DNA from: Photobacterium jeanii | GTDB lineage: Bacteria > Pseudomonadota > Gammaproteobacteria > Enterobacterales > Vibrionaceae | DNA length: 64,000 nucleotides | Reading direction: 5' to 3' | Assembly: GCF_001650345.1 (NCBI RefSeq) | Contig: NZ_LVHF01000018.1 | Coordinates: forward strand, 91,041-155,040 | In this document: piece by piece, positions 22,208 through 30,997 of the stretch | Layout: each line of letters begins with the position of its first letter | Position numbering within the stretch: the stretch's first letter is position 1 | Made by a program: the position numbers and the translations under genes | Notes under the pieces: generated by a model | What the model was told of the DNA's origin: nothing | The model's input: only the letters and a program-made list of their open reading frames with translations | Database searches by the model: none

Positions 22208-24094
22208 ATGGCAATCGAAATTAATGTACCTGACATCGGTGCGGATGAGGTTGAAGTTACTGAGATTCTTGTTAGCGTTGGCGACAAGGTTGAAGAAGAG
22301 CAATCTCTAATCACTGTAGAAGGCGATAAAGCTTCTATGGAAGTACCAGCTTCTCAGGCGGGTATCGTTAAAGAAATCAAAGTAGCTGAAGGCGACTCTG
22401 TTTCTACTGGTTCTCTAATCATGATTTTCGAAGCTGAGGGTGCAGCGCAAGCTGCACCTGCTCCTGCGGCAGAAGCAGCACCAGCTGCTCCAGCTCCAGC
22501 AGCAGCGGCTGAGCTTAAAGAAGTTCACGTACCAGATATCGGTGGTGACGAAGTAGAAGTTACTGAAATCATGGTTGCAGTTGGCGACAGCATCGAAGAA
22601 GAGCAGTCTCTTCTAACTGTTGAAGGCGACAAAGCATCAATGGAAGTACCAGCACCATTCGCAGGTACGCTAAAAGAGATCAAAGTAGCAGCTGGCGATA
22701 AAGTATCTACTGGCTCTCTAATCATGATCTTCGAAACTGCAGGTTCAGCACCTGCGGCAGCAGCTCCAGCAGTAGAAGTGCCAGCGGCGGCTCCTGCAGC
22801 GGCGGCAGCAAAAGAAGTTAACGTTCCAGACATCGGCGGTGATGAAGTAGAAGTTACTGAAATCATGGTTGCTGTTGGCGACACAGTGGAAGAAGAGCAA
22901 TCTCTAATCACTGTTGAAGGTGACAAAGCTTCGATGGAAGTTCCTGCACCATTCGCGGGTACCGTTAAAGAAATCAAGATTGCAGCAGGCGACAAAGTGT
23001 CTACTGGCTCGCTAATCATGGTATTCGAAGTAGCTGGCGCAGCACCTGCAGCAGCTCCAGTAGCACAAGCGGCTCCAGCAGCGGCAGCACCTGCTCCGGC
23101 AGCTGCGCCTGCAGCTCCAGCGGCAGCAGCACCGGCTTCAACTGGCGACTTCCAAGAAAACAACGAGTACGCTCACGCGTCTCCAGTTGTTCGTCGTCTA
23201 GCTCGCGAATTCGGCGTTAACCTATCTAAGGTTAAAGGTACTGGTCGTAAGAACCGTATCCTGAAAGAAGACGTTCAGAACTTCGTTAAAGATGCACTTA
23301 AGCGTCTTGAGTCTGGTGCAGCAGCATCTGGCAAAGGTGACGGCGCAGCACTTGGTCTACTACCATGGCCAAAAGTTGACTTCAGCAAGTTCGGTGAGAC
23401 TGAGACTAAGCCTCTATCTCGCATTAAGAAGATCTCTGGTGCAAACCTACACCGTAACTGGGTAATGATCCCGCACGTTACACAGTGGGACAACGCAGAT
23501 ATCACTGCGCTAGAAGCATTCCGTAAAGAGCAAAACGCGATTGAAGCGAAGAAAGACTCTGGCATGAAGATCACTCCACTAGTGTTCATCATGAAAGCGG
23601 CTGCTAAAGCACTAGAAGCGTTCCCAGCGTTCAACTCTTCTCTATCTGATGACGGTGAAAGCCTAATTCTTAAGAAGTACGTGAACATCGGTATCGCAGT
23701 AGATACACCAAACGGTCTAGTTGTTCCTGTATTCAAAGACGTGAACAAGAAAGGCATCTACGAGCTTTCTGAAGAGCTAATGGCTGTTTCTAAGAAAGCA
23801 CGTGCTGGTAAGCTAACTGCAGCTGACATGCAAGGTGGTTGTTTCACTATCTCTAGCCTTGGTGGTCTAGGTGGTACAGCATTCACACCTATCGTGAACG
23901 CGCCAGAAGTAGGTATCCTAGGTGTATCTAAGTCTGAAATGAAACCAGTATGGAACGGCAAGGACTTCGAACCTCGCCTAATGCTTCCTCTATCACTATC
24001 TTACGATCACCGTGTGATCGATGGTGCTGAAGGTGCACGTTTCATCACTTACCTAAACGGCTGTCTATCTGACATCCGCCGTTTAGTGCTTTAA
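22208..24094 (+). CDS. aceF: pyruvate dehydrogenase E2, dihydrolipoamide acetyltransferase with three lipoyl domains
   Basis: AceF is the core of the complex and transfers acetyl groups from lipoyl arms to CoA. The 628-residue product contains three lipoyl domains (about residues 1-78, 103-180 and 201-278), each with the lipoylation motif [11 protein letters not shown] (first lysine Lys41). They are joined by Ala/Pro-rich linkers. A peripheral subunit-binding domain lies at about 323-361 and the catalytic domain at about 395-628, with the active-site motif [11 protein letters not shown] near the end. It follows aceE closely. The three lipoyl segments are also similar at DNA level, which can favour recombination between them. 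Confidence 0.98.
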   Translation: MAIEINVPDIGADEVEVTEILVSVGDKVEEEQSLITVEGDKASMEVPASQAGIVKEIKVAEGDSVSTGSLIMIFEAEGAAQAAPAPAAEAAPAAPAPAAAAELKEVHVPDIGGDEVEVTEIMVAVGDSIEEEQSLLTVEGDKASMEVPAPFAGTLKEIKVAAGDKVSTGSLIMIFETAGSAPAAAAPAVEVPAAAPAAAAAKEVNVPDIGGDEVEVTEIMVAVGDTVEEEQSLITVEGDKASMEVPAPFAGTVKEIKIAAGDKVSTGSLIMVFEVAGAAPAAAPVAQAAPAAAAPAPAAAPAAPAAAAPASTGDFQENNEYAHASPVVRRLAREFGVNLSKVKGTGRKNRILKEDVQNFVKDALKRLESGAAASGKGDGAALGLLPWPKVDFSKFGETETKPLSRIKKISGANLHRNWVMIPHVTQWDNADITALEAFRKEQNAIEAKKDSGMKITPLVFIMKAAAKALEAFPAFNSSLSDDGESLILKKYVNIGIAVDTPNGLVVPVFKDVNKKGIYELSEELMAVSKKARAGKLTAADMQGGCFTISSLGGLGGTAFTPIVNAPEVGILGVSKSEMKPVWNGKDFEPRLMLPLSLSYDHRVIDGAEGARFITYLNGCLSDIRRLVL

Positions 24095-24112
24095 GGTTTC
24101 ATTGCGTAATTG

Positions 24113-24136
24113 CCATGCCTGCAACAGCAGGCATGG
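24113..24136 (+). other. hairpin between aceF and lpd
   Basis: A perfect 10-bp stem CCATGCCTGC / GCAGGCATGG with an AACA loop starts 18 bases after the aceF stop. No T run follows. It may stabilise the aceEF message against 3' exonucleases or end it with Rho; lpd starts 133 bases later and may have its own promoter. Confidence 0.7.
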
Positions 24137-24269
24137 AATTGTTGCGCAGCTCACAGGCTATGGCATTTTAGTTTTCAGTTTTTTAACAGCCCTGTAAAAT
24201 CAGTGCTTAACTGAAACAAAAACTTGCACGTACCTGTTAGGGATAAAAGACTTACAACGAGGTCTCATA

Positions 24270-25697
24270 ATGAGTAAAGAAATTAAAGCCCAGGTAGTGG
24301 TGTTGGGTTCAGGCCCTGCTGGTTACTCTGCGGCATTCCGTTGCGCTGACTTAGGTCTAGATACGGTTCTAATCGAAAAATACAGCACACTTGGTGGTGT
24401 ATGTTTAAACGTGGGTTGTATCCCATCTAAAGCACTTCTTCACGTAGCGAAAGTTATCGAAGAAGCAAAAGCGATGGCTGAGCACGGCGTTGTCTTCGGT
24501 GAGCCACAAACAGACATCAACAAGATCCGTCTGTGGAAAGAAAAAGTAATCACTCAACTAACTGGCGGTCTTGGCGGTATGGCTAAGATGCGTAAAGTTA
24601 ACGTGGTAAATGGTTACGGTAAATTCACTGGCCCTAACTCTATTGTTGTTGAAGGTGAAGAAGGTAAAACGACTATCAACTTTGATAACGCGATCGTTGC
24701 AGCTGGCTCTCGCCCAATCGAGCTACCATTCATCCCGCATGAAGATCCACGTATCTGGGACTCAACTGACGCACTAGAGCTGAAAGAAGTTCCAGAGAAG
24801 CTACTTGTAATGGGTGGCGGTATCATCGGTCTAGAAATGGGTACGGTATACCACTCGCTAGGTTCTCAAATCGACGTTGTTGAGATGTTCGATCAAGTGA
24901 TCCCTGCGGCAGATAAAGACATCGTTAAAGTCTTCACTAAGCGCATCAAGAAGAAATTCAACCTGATGCTAGAGACGAAAGTAACGGCTGTTGAAGCGAA
25001 AGAAGACGGTATCTACGTTTCAATGGAAGGCAAAAAAGCACCAGCTGAGCCTGTACGTTACGATGCAGTTCTTGTTGCTATCGGTCGTGTACCAAACGGT
25101 AAACTGATCGATGCTGAAAAAGCGGGTATCGAAGTTGACGAGCGTGGCTTCATCAACGTTGATAAGCAAATGCGTACTAACGTACCGCACATTCACGCTA
25201 TCGGTGACATCGTTGGTCAACCAATGCTTGCTCACAAAGGTGTGCACGAAGGTCACGTAGCGGCTGAAGTTATCTCTGGTAAGAAGCACTACTTCGACCC
25301 TAAAGTTATTCCTTCAATCGCGTACACTGAGCCAGAAGTTGCATGGGTTGGTAAGACTGAAAAAGAAGCGAAAGCAGAAGGTATCAACTACGAAGTTGCG
25401 ACTTTCCCTTGGGCAGCTTCTGGTCGTGCAATCGCATCTGACTGTTCTGACGGTATGACGAAGATGATCTTCGACAAAGACACGCACCGTGTGATCGGTG
25501 GTGCTATCGTTGGTACTAACGGTGGTGAGCTACTGGGTGAAATCGGTCTAGCTATCGAGATGGGTTGTGATGCAGAAGACATCGCGCTAACTATCCACGC
25601 GCACCCAACGCTACACGAATCAGTTGGTCTAGCAGCAGAAGTGTTTGAAGGCTCAATCACTGACCTGCCAAACCCAAAAGCAGTAAAGCGTAAGTAA
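24270..25697 (+). CDS. lpd: dihydrolipoyl dehydrogenase (E3)
   Basis: Lpd re-oxidises dihydrolipoyl groups of the pyruvate and 2-oxoglutarate dehydrogenase complexes with FAD and NAD+. The 475-residue product has the FAD motif VLGSGPAGYSAAFR, the redox disulfide in GGVCLNVGCIPSKALL, an NAD motif VMGGGIIGLEMGTVYHSLG and the C-terminal catalytic segment HAHPTLHES. A GAGGTCTC site precedes the ATG. It lies 175 bases after aceF with a hairpin between, consistent with separate as well as operon transcription. Confidence 0.98.
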   Translation: MSKEIKAQVVVLGSGPAGYSAAFRCADLGLDTVLIEKYSTLGGVCLNVGCIPSKALLHVAKVIEEAKAMAEHGVVFGEPQTDINKIRLWKEKVITQLTGGLGGMAKMRKVNVVNGYGKFTGPNSIVVEGEEGKTTINFDNAIVAAGSRPIELPFIPHEDPRIWDSTDALELKEVPEKLLVMGGGIIGLEMGTVYHSLGSQIDVVEMFDQVIPAADKDIVKVFTKRIKKKFNLMLETKVTAVEAKEDGIYVSMEGKKAPAEPVRYDAVLVAIGRVPNGKLIDAEKAGIEVDERGFINVDKQMRTNVPHIHAIGDIVGQPMLAHKGVHEGHVAAEVISGKKHYFDPKVIPSIAYTEPEVAWVGKTEKEAKAEGINYEVATFPWAASGRAIASDCSDGMTKMIFDKDTHRVIGGAIVGTNGGELLGEIGLAIEMGCDAEDIALTIHAHPTLHESVGLAAEVFEGSITDLPNPKAVKRK

Positions 25698-25720
25698 TTA
25701 CCTCACTGTAATTGAATAAG

Positions 25721-25758
25721 AAAAAAGCGCCCCTTTTTGATAAAGGGGCGCTTTTTTT
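25721..25758. terminator. bidirectional terminator between lpd and aphA
   Basis: A 10-bp perfect stem GCGCCCCTTT / AAAGGGGCGC flanked by six A residues and seven T residues. It serves lpd on the plus strand and aphA on the minus strand. Confidence 0.95.
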
Positions 25759-25818
25759 GTACCTGTCTCTTAATCCGCCTTAAAGTAACGCTATATCTGG
25801 AGTAAGGCGCGATAGCGA

Positions 25819-26532
25819 TTAGTACTGGGAGTCTTTAACTACTTTCTCACCATAGATGCCGTTTTGTGGTACAGGCTTGTAGCTAGAGTTGGCGTTACGC
25901 ATGATGCGTAGACCTTCGGCGCCTGCGTTACGTGCTGAGATAATATCGCCGTCAGAGTCACCGTAGTACATCTTGATGTTGTTGCCTTTGATGTACTTGG
26001 TTTTGGTGTATTCAGTTTTGCTTGAACCTGCAAAAATCACCTTGTGCATGTTTTTGATGCCAAAGGTATCTTTTAGGTATTGAGTTGAGATCTCACAGCT
26101 TGAGCCTGTACGACCAGTAATGAAGTAAATCTCATCACCGCGCTGTTGGTGCATGGTGATCAGCTTCTGACCGATTGTTTTCGGTAGGCTGAATTTTTCC
26201 CACTCACAGTTCATTTTGTCCCAGAACTTCTGGCTTTTCAGGTAGCTGTAACCGTTTGGTGAGAATACTTGCTGACCACGGTAGAAGCCTGGTGAGCTAA
26301 ATAACACAGTATCATCAATATCAAAGCCAACCGCCATTGGTGGCTTGCCTTCAAGGCTTTTTGCAATATCGTCTACCGATACCCAATGTAGTTTGGCTGG
26401 TTCGCCTTGCTGCATGATTTCAATGGAGCTGTAGCCTTGCTCAGTACCTGGCAGTTTTGGATCTGCAAACGCAGTGTTTGATGTAAATGCAAAGGCTAAA
26501 AGGGAAGAGAGTGCAACGGTTGTAAGTTTCAT
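25819..26532 (-). CDS. aphA: class B acid phosphatase AphA, periplasmic
   Basis: AphA is a periplasmic, magnesium-dependent, nonspecific phosphatase and phosphotransferase of the DDDD/HAD superfamily. The 237-residue product starts with a signal peptide (MKLTTVALSSLLAFAFTSNT, cleavage after AFA). The catalytic motif is FDIDDTVLFSSPG and the third HAD motif is YYGDSDGDI, as in the class B family. It is convergent with lpd. Its role is likely scavenging phosphate from organic phosphomonoesters. Confidence 0.96.
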   Translation of the reverse strand: MKLTTVALSSLLAFAFTSNTAFADPKLPGTEQGYSSIEIMQQGEPAKLHWVSVDDIAKSLEGKPPMAVGFDIDDTVLFSSPGFYRGQQVFSPNGYSYLKSQKFWDKMNCEWEKFSLPKTIGQKLITMHQQRGDEIYFITGRTGSSCEISTQYLKDTFGIKNMHKVIFAGSSKTEYTKTKYIKGNNIKMYYGDSDGDIISARNAGAEGLRIMRNANSSYKPVPQNGIYGEKVVKDSQY

Positions 26533-26700
26533 TGTTTTGGATTTTAGTTATTGATCAAATTGAGCGGTAAAAATACCCCTCTGTGACACATTAAAATCAG
26601 TTGAAGCTCACAAAGTGTTAGTCGTGTTGCATAATGTTATTTTGCGTTTTTTGATGGTTGCAGATTTAACTGTGGAAGCGTAAGGGCATCTTTAACTGCT

Positions 26701-26735
26701 TACCCCCTCTAACTCCCCCTTGAAAAGAGGGAGGA
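26701..26735 (+). repeat. decayed palindromic intergenic repeat, copy 1
   Basis: TACCCCCTCTAACTCCCCCT followed by TGAAAAGAGGGAGGAC. Same layout as the other two copies: a C-rich arm with a CTAA spacer, a short A-rich turn and a G-rich arm. Confidence 0.55.
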
Positions 26736-26798
26736 CAAAAGCGGTTAAAATACTTTTAGAGTTCATGCGTTGATTAAGAAGATGTGGCTCATGGGGCT

Positions 26799-26838
26799 TA
26801 CCTTCTCTAATTTCCTCATTGAAGGGAGAAGGCAGGAG
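26799..26838 (+). repeat. decayed palindromic intergenic repeat, copy 2
   Basis: TACCTTCTCTAATTTCCTCA then TTGAAGGGAGAAGGCAGGAG. Aligned with copy 1 in the same orientation but more diverged. Confidence 0.5.
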
Positions 26839-26868
26839 TGGTTGGGGTAACACTGAAATGCTCTTAGA

Positions 26869-26907
26869 TCCCCTCCCCTTATTAAGGGGAGGGTTAGGGA
26901 GGGGTCT
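26869..26907 (-). repeat. palindromic intergenic repeat, copy 3 (inverted, best preserved)
   Basis: The reverse complement reads ACCCCTCCCTAACCCTCCCC then TTAATAAGGGGAGGGGAT, parallel to copy 1. It contains a perfect 10-bp stem CCCTCCCCTT / AAGGGGAGGG (26871-26880 and 26884-26893). It lies 8 bases after the MCP stop and may also act as a 3' hairpin for that message. Confidence 0.6.
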
Positions 26908-26914
26908 AAAGCGC

Positions 26915-28828
26915 TTACAGCTTAAACGTACCCACCATGCTATCTAAGCGCTGCGATAGCGCACGTAGCTCTTGGCTGGAATCGGCCAGTTGAGCGGCAG
27001 TATCTGCTGTACGCTGGGTGGTCTCGTTGATCTCTTCAATGTTGCAGTTGATATCGTTCACCACGGTAGACTGCTCTTCGGTCGCGGTGGCAACTTGGGT
27101 GTTCATATCCGAAATCAGCGTAATACGCTCAGCAATCGAAATCAGAGCGCCAGACGCTTCATCAGCGGCAGAAACACCGTCTGAAGTGAGCTGACGACTT
27201 TGCTCCATGGCAGATACCGCATTGCTCGCTTCTTGCTGTAGACGGTTGATCATGTTTTGGATTTCATCGGTTGAATCCGACGTACGGCTTGCAAGGCTGC
27301 GAACCTCATCGGCAACTACCGCAAAACCACGACCTTGCTCACCAGCACGCGCTGCTTCAATCGCTGCGTTTAGTGCTAGAAGGTTAGTTTGTTCTGAAAT
27401 ACCACGGATCGTGTCTAGGATACTGCCAATCGCTTGAGTATTGTTTGCCAGTGACTCAATCACTTCGCTCACTTGGGTTACATCGTTCGATAGTTGGTTG
27501 ATGCTGTTACGTGCTTGACCCACCACATTCTGACCGTTTTGAGTTTCGCTTTCAGCATTGTGAGCGGCATCGGCGGCTTGCGCTGCATTGCCTGCGATTT
27601 CGTTCACGGTTGCGCCCATTTCGTTAATCGCAGTCACAACTTGAATTGTACGATCGCGCTGGCTATGGCTGTTATCTAGTGTGAGTTGCGCTTGGCTTGC
27701 AACTGCTTCAGCGGCGCCACGTAGCGAGTTACCGGTTTCGGCTACTTCGCGTACCGAGTTGTGGATCTTGCTGATAAAGCTGTTGAAGCCTTCAGAAAGC
27801 TGAGCGATTTCATCTTTGCCTTCAACCTCGATACGACGACGCAGATCGCCTTCACCTTCGCCTAAGTCTTTGAACACTTCAGCAAGGTTGGCGATAGGGC
27901 GCGTGATGCTGCCAGCTAGCCAGAGGGCAATCAAGGCGCATAACGCTGCAATCGCTAAAGTCCACAGCATGATTTGTTGGCTAGCTTTATCGAGCTCAGA
28001 AAAGATCTCTTTCAGTGGTACTTCAGCAACCACAAACCAATCCATTGAAGGGATGTAGCTGGTCGCGACTAATAGTTCAGCCCCATCGCGCTCGATGATT
28101 GCAAAGTTAAAGTCGCCTTTGCGCAATAAGGTTTGGCTGCTAGCCGATGAATACTCGCTTTGTAGCGATGCTTTACCTAGCTTTTGGCTGTTTTTGTGTA
28201 GGCGTAACGTACCTTGGCTATCGACGAGGTAGATAAAGCCAGTTTGCTCCAAGGTAAATTGATTGATGAAATTCACCATCCCTGTCATTGATTTGGACAG
28301 TCCAGCCAGTGTTGAGCCGTGAGGGCGTTGATAGTTCAAGAACAGTTTTACTTCGCCACTGTCTTCACGGTATACGCTCAGCGATTTTTCTTGTCCGCTG
28401 GCCACCAGTTTACTGAACCAGCCATTAGCGCGGTGTTGACGTGATTCCGTGAAGCTGTCCATCCAGTAAGTGCCGGTTTGACGATTAGCGATAGAGGCAT
28501 CAAGTAGTTGGTATTGCTGCTTAACCGCTTTGAGCTCATCAAGGATGACCGCATCTTGGTTGGCGTGTTGGCTGAGTTGCACTTTTTCGGTAAGTAGGCG
28601 GCTGTTACCTAGCTGCTCTGCTGCCGCGAGTAAGATCGAGATCTCTTTGTCGACAGTGCGGTTAAATTGCATCAAGGTCGCAGGTAATTCGGAGCGCAAC
28701 AGGCGTTGTTCGATAACATCACGAGCCTGACGTTGGCTAACTAATCCTACGAGCGTTGTTGAGACTAAAATCGCAAGCACAAAGCTAAATGCCAACTTTT
28801 GCTTGATGGTTAAGTGTTTAATTTTCAT
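26915..28828 (-). CDS. methyl-accepting chemotaxis protein (copy 1)
   Basis: This is a chemoreceptor that passes ligand binding to CheA/CheW. The 637-residue product has a membrane segment at about residues 10-31, a periplasmic sensor of about 250 residues (probably dCache-like), a second membrane segment at about 287-308, a HAMP domain to about 361 and a cytoplasmic coiled-coil signalling domain. The hairpin tip reads [20 protein letters not shown]. There is no C-terminal CheR/CheB tether pentapeptide (it ends in MVGTFKL). From residue 318 on it differs from the upstream paralogue at only six positions. The ligand cannot be told from sequence. Confidence 0.95.
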   Translation of the reverse strand: MKIKHLTIKQKLAFSFVLAILVSTTLVGLVSQRQARDVIEQRLLRSELPATLMQFNRTVDKEISILLAAAEQLGNSRLLTEKVQLSQHANQDAVILDELKAVKQQYQLLDASIANRQTGTYWMDSFTESRQHRANGWFSKLVASGQEKSLSVYREDSGEVKLFLNYQRPHGSTLAGLSKSMTGMVNFINQFTLEQTGFIYLVDSQGTLRLHKNSQKLGKASLQSEYSSASSQTLLRKGDFNFAIIERDGAELLVATSYIPSMDWFVVAEVPLKEIFSELDKASQQIMLWTLAIAALCALIALWLAGSITRPIANLAEVFKDLGEGEGDLRRRIEVEGKDEIAQLSEGFNSFISKIHNSVREVAETGNSLRGAAEAVASQAQLTLDNSHSQRDRTIQVVTAINEMGATVNEIAGNAAQAADAAHNAESETQNGQNVVGQARNSINQLSNDVTQVSEVIESLANNTQAIGSILDTIRGISEQTNLLALNAAIEAARAGEQGRGFAVVADEVRSLASRTSDSTDEIQNMINRLQQEASNAVSAMEQSRQLTSDGVSAADEASGALISIAERITLISDMNTQVATATEEQSTVVNDINCNIEEINETTQRTADTAAQLADSSQELRALSQRLDSMVGTFKL

Positions 28829-28956
28829 GTTCCACTGTGATTAAAACAGTAGCCATCACCGAACTTCATGTACTGATGGTGGCTTACGTTGAAGGAGACG
28901 CATCCTGCATTGACTGGTTACTTGCAATTTATTGCTATTTTGCTTTGCCAAAGGCG

Positions 28957-28984
28957 AAAAAGGGAAAGCCGAAGCCTTCCCTTT
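28957..28984 (-). terminator. terminator after the upstream MCP gene
   Basis: On the minus strand a stem AAAGGGAAGGC / GCTTTCCCTTT with a TTCG loop (one internal mismatch) is followed by a T tract. It separates the two chemoreceptor genes, which therefore are likely transcribed independently. Confidence 0.75.
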
Positions 28985-29010
28985 AAATCTTTTATTATTG
29001 TTATTTGCTA

Positions 29011-30933
29011 TTAGAGCTTGAACGTACCAACCATGCTATCTAGGCGCTGCGATAGGGCGCGTAGCTCTTGGCTCGAATCGGCCAGTTGAGCGGCGGTATC
29101 TGCTGTGCGCTGGGTGGTTTCGTTAATTTCTTCAATGTTGCAGTTGATATCGTTCACCACGGTAGATTGCTCTTCGGTCGCGGTGGCAACTTGAGTGTTC
29201 ATATCTGAAATTAGGGTGATACGCTCAGCAATCGACACCAAAGCGCCTGATGCTTCATCTGCCGCTGACACACCGTCTGAAGTGAGCTGACGGCTTTGCT
29301 GCATAGCAGATACCGCATTGCTCGCTTCTTCTTGTAGACGATTGATCATGTTTTGGATTTCATCGGTTGAATCCGAGGTACGGCTTGCAAGGCTGCGAAC
29401 CTCATCAGCAACTACCGCAAAACCACGACCTTGCTCACCAGCACGCGCCGCTTCAATTGCTGCGTTTAGTGCTAGAAGGTTGGTTTGTTCTGAAATACCA
29501 CGAATAGTATCTAGGATGCTGCCAATGGCTTGAGTATTGTTTGCCAGTGATTCAATCACTTCGCTCACTTGAGTCACATCGTTCGATAGTTGGTTGATGC
29601 TATTACGCGCTTGACCAACCACATCCTGACCATTTTGAGTTTCGCTTTCAGCATTGTGAGCGGCATCGGCGGCTTGTGCTGCATTGCCCGCGATTTCGTT
29701 CACGGTTGCGCCCATTTCGTTGATTGCGGTAACAACTTGGATAGTACGGTCACGTTGGCTGTGGCTGTTATCTAGCGTTAGTTGTGCTTGGCTTGCAACT
29801 GCTTCAGCGGCGCCACGCAGTGAGTTACCCGTTTCAGCTACTTCACGTACCGAGTTGTGGATCTTGCTGATAAAGCTGTTGAAGCCTTCAGAAAGCTGAG
29901 CGATTTCATCTTTACCTTCGACGTCGATGCGGTGGCGTAGATCGCCTTCACCTTCACCCAAGTCTTTAAATACGGCTGCTAGATTTTCGATAGGACGAGT
30001 TACTGAGCTTGCTAGAGCAATCGCGACGAAAATGAAAAGGACTGCAATGCCTAACGTCCAAACCATAATTTGGTATTGCGCTTGATTCAAGCCTGCAAAG
30101 GCTTCCTCTTTGGGTATTTCAGCAACAACATACCAGCCCATAGATGAGATATAGCTAGCTGCAACGAGCGTATCTTGACCGTTAATATTTGCTTCAGTAA
30201 CACTAAATTCAGCTTTATTTAGCAGTGTTCGAGCTGCGTTGCCTCCATAAATATCAGTCAGACTCGCTTTGCCCATTTTGCTTGCATCTTTGTGGATGCG
30301 AATATGACCACTTGCATCGGTAAGGTAGACAAAGCCAGTTTGTTCTAATTGGAATTGGTTTATAAAGCGACCCATTTCATCGATAGACTTTGATAGTCCC
30401 GACATACCTCGACCGTTAAGTTGTTGGTAGTTAATAAATAGCTTTATGTCACCATTGGCTTCTTGGAATACGTTTAGCATTGATGTTTTTCCGCTTTTTA
30501 CGTAATCGAAGAACCAACTATCAATATTATTAGTTGGACTAAGTTGACGTAAAAAACCATCTTGATTCCAGTAGCGGTTGGTTTTTCTGTCTGCAACCGA
30601 TGAATCAAATAAATCGTATTGAGCTTTGGCGTCGTTAAGAACTTGAACTAGGCGAGCTTCTTGTTCTGGTGTCTTTTCACCTTCGAAATAATCCGTTATG
30701 AAACGGTTAGTTGCAAGCTGCTGGGCTGCGGCTTGCATTACAGATATCTCTTTATCGATTTTATTGCCAATTTGTTTTAGTGTGGCAGGTAGTTCTGATT
30801 TGAGTAAGCGGTTTTCAATAACATCTCGAGCCTGGTTTTGGCTAATGATGCCCACGAGAATTGTTGAGGCTAGGACGGCAAGAACCATCGCCAGGCTTAG
30901 CTTTTGTTTAATTGTGAACTGGTTCAACTTCAT
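29011..30933 (-). CDS. methyl-accepting chemotaxis protein (copy 2)
   Basis: A second chemoreceptor, 640 residues, with the same layout: membrane segment at about 10-31, periplasmic sensor domain, second membrane segment ([20 protein letters not shown]), HAMP, and signalling domain. The sensor half is clearly related to copy 1 (shared blocks such as FINQF-LEQTGF-YL) but widely diverged. The last 320 residues are nearly identical to copy 1. This suggests a tandem duplication in which the signalling half is kept alike while the ligand-binding half has changed. It is divergent from the patatin gene. Confidence 0.95.
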   Translation of the reverse strand: MKLNQFTIKQKLSLAMVLAVLASTILVGIISQNQARDVIENRLLKSELPATLKQIGNKIDKEISVMQAAAQQLATNRFITDYFEGEKTPEQEARLVQVLNDAKAQYDLFDSSVADRKTNRYWNQDGFLRQLSPTNNIDSWFFDYVKSGKTSMLNVFQEANGDIKLFINYQQLNGRGMSGLSKSIDEMGRFINQFQLEQTGFVYLTDASGHIRIHKDASKMGKASLTDIYGGNAARTLLNKAEFSVTEANINGQDTLVAASYISSMGWYVVAEIPKEEAFAGLNQAQYQIMVWTLGIAVLFIFVAIALASSVTRPIENLAAVFKDLGEGEGDLRHRIDVEGKDEIAQLSEGFNSFISKIHNSVREVAETGNSLRGAAEAVASQAQLTLDNSHSQRDRTIQVVTAINEMGATVNEIAGNAAQAADAAHNAESETQNGQDVVGQARNSINQLSNDVTQVSEVIESLANNTQAIGSILDTIRGISEQTNLLALNAAIEAARAGEQGRGFAVVADEVRSLASRTSDSTDEIQNMINRLQEEASNAVSAMQQSRQLTSDGVSAADEASGALVSIAERITLISDMNTQVATATEEQSTVVNDINCNIEEINETTQRTADTAAQLADSSQELRALSQRLDSMVGTFKL

Positions 30934-30997
30934 AATGCTTAGCTGTATCTTTTTAGAGTATTAAACGTGTAAGTCGTTTTCGGACAACATTTAGCCA

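Larger units (their letters stand above)
26533..26914. other. MCP-aphA intergenic region with palindromic repeats
   Basis: These 382 bases hold the aphA promoter region near its start and, from 26701 to 26907, three related C/G-rich palindromic segments listed separately. No coding frame is supported. Confidence 0.6.

Noticed and set aside
22525..23163. 212-codon open frame on the minus strand inside aceF
   Set aside because: It is the antisense of the Ala/Pro-rich lipoyl repeats, gives a low-complexity Ala/Ser/Thr product, and aceF itself is certain.
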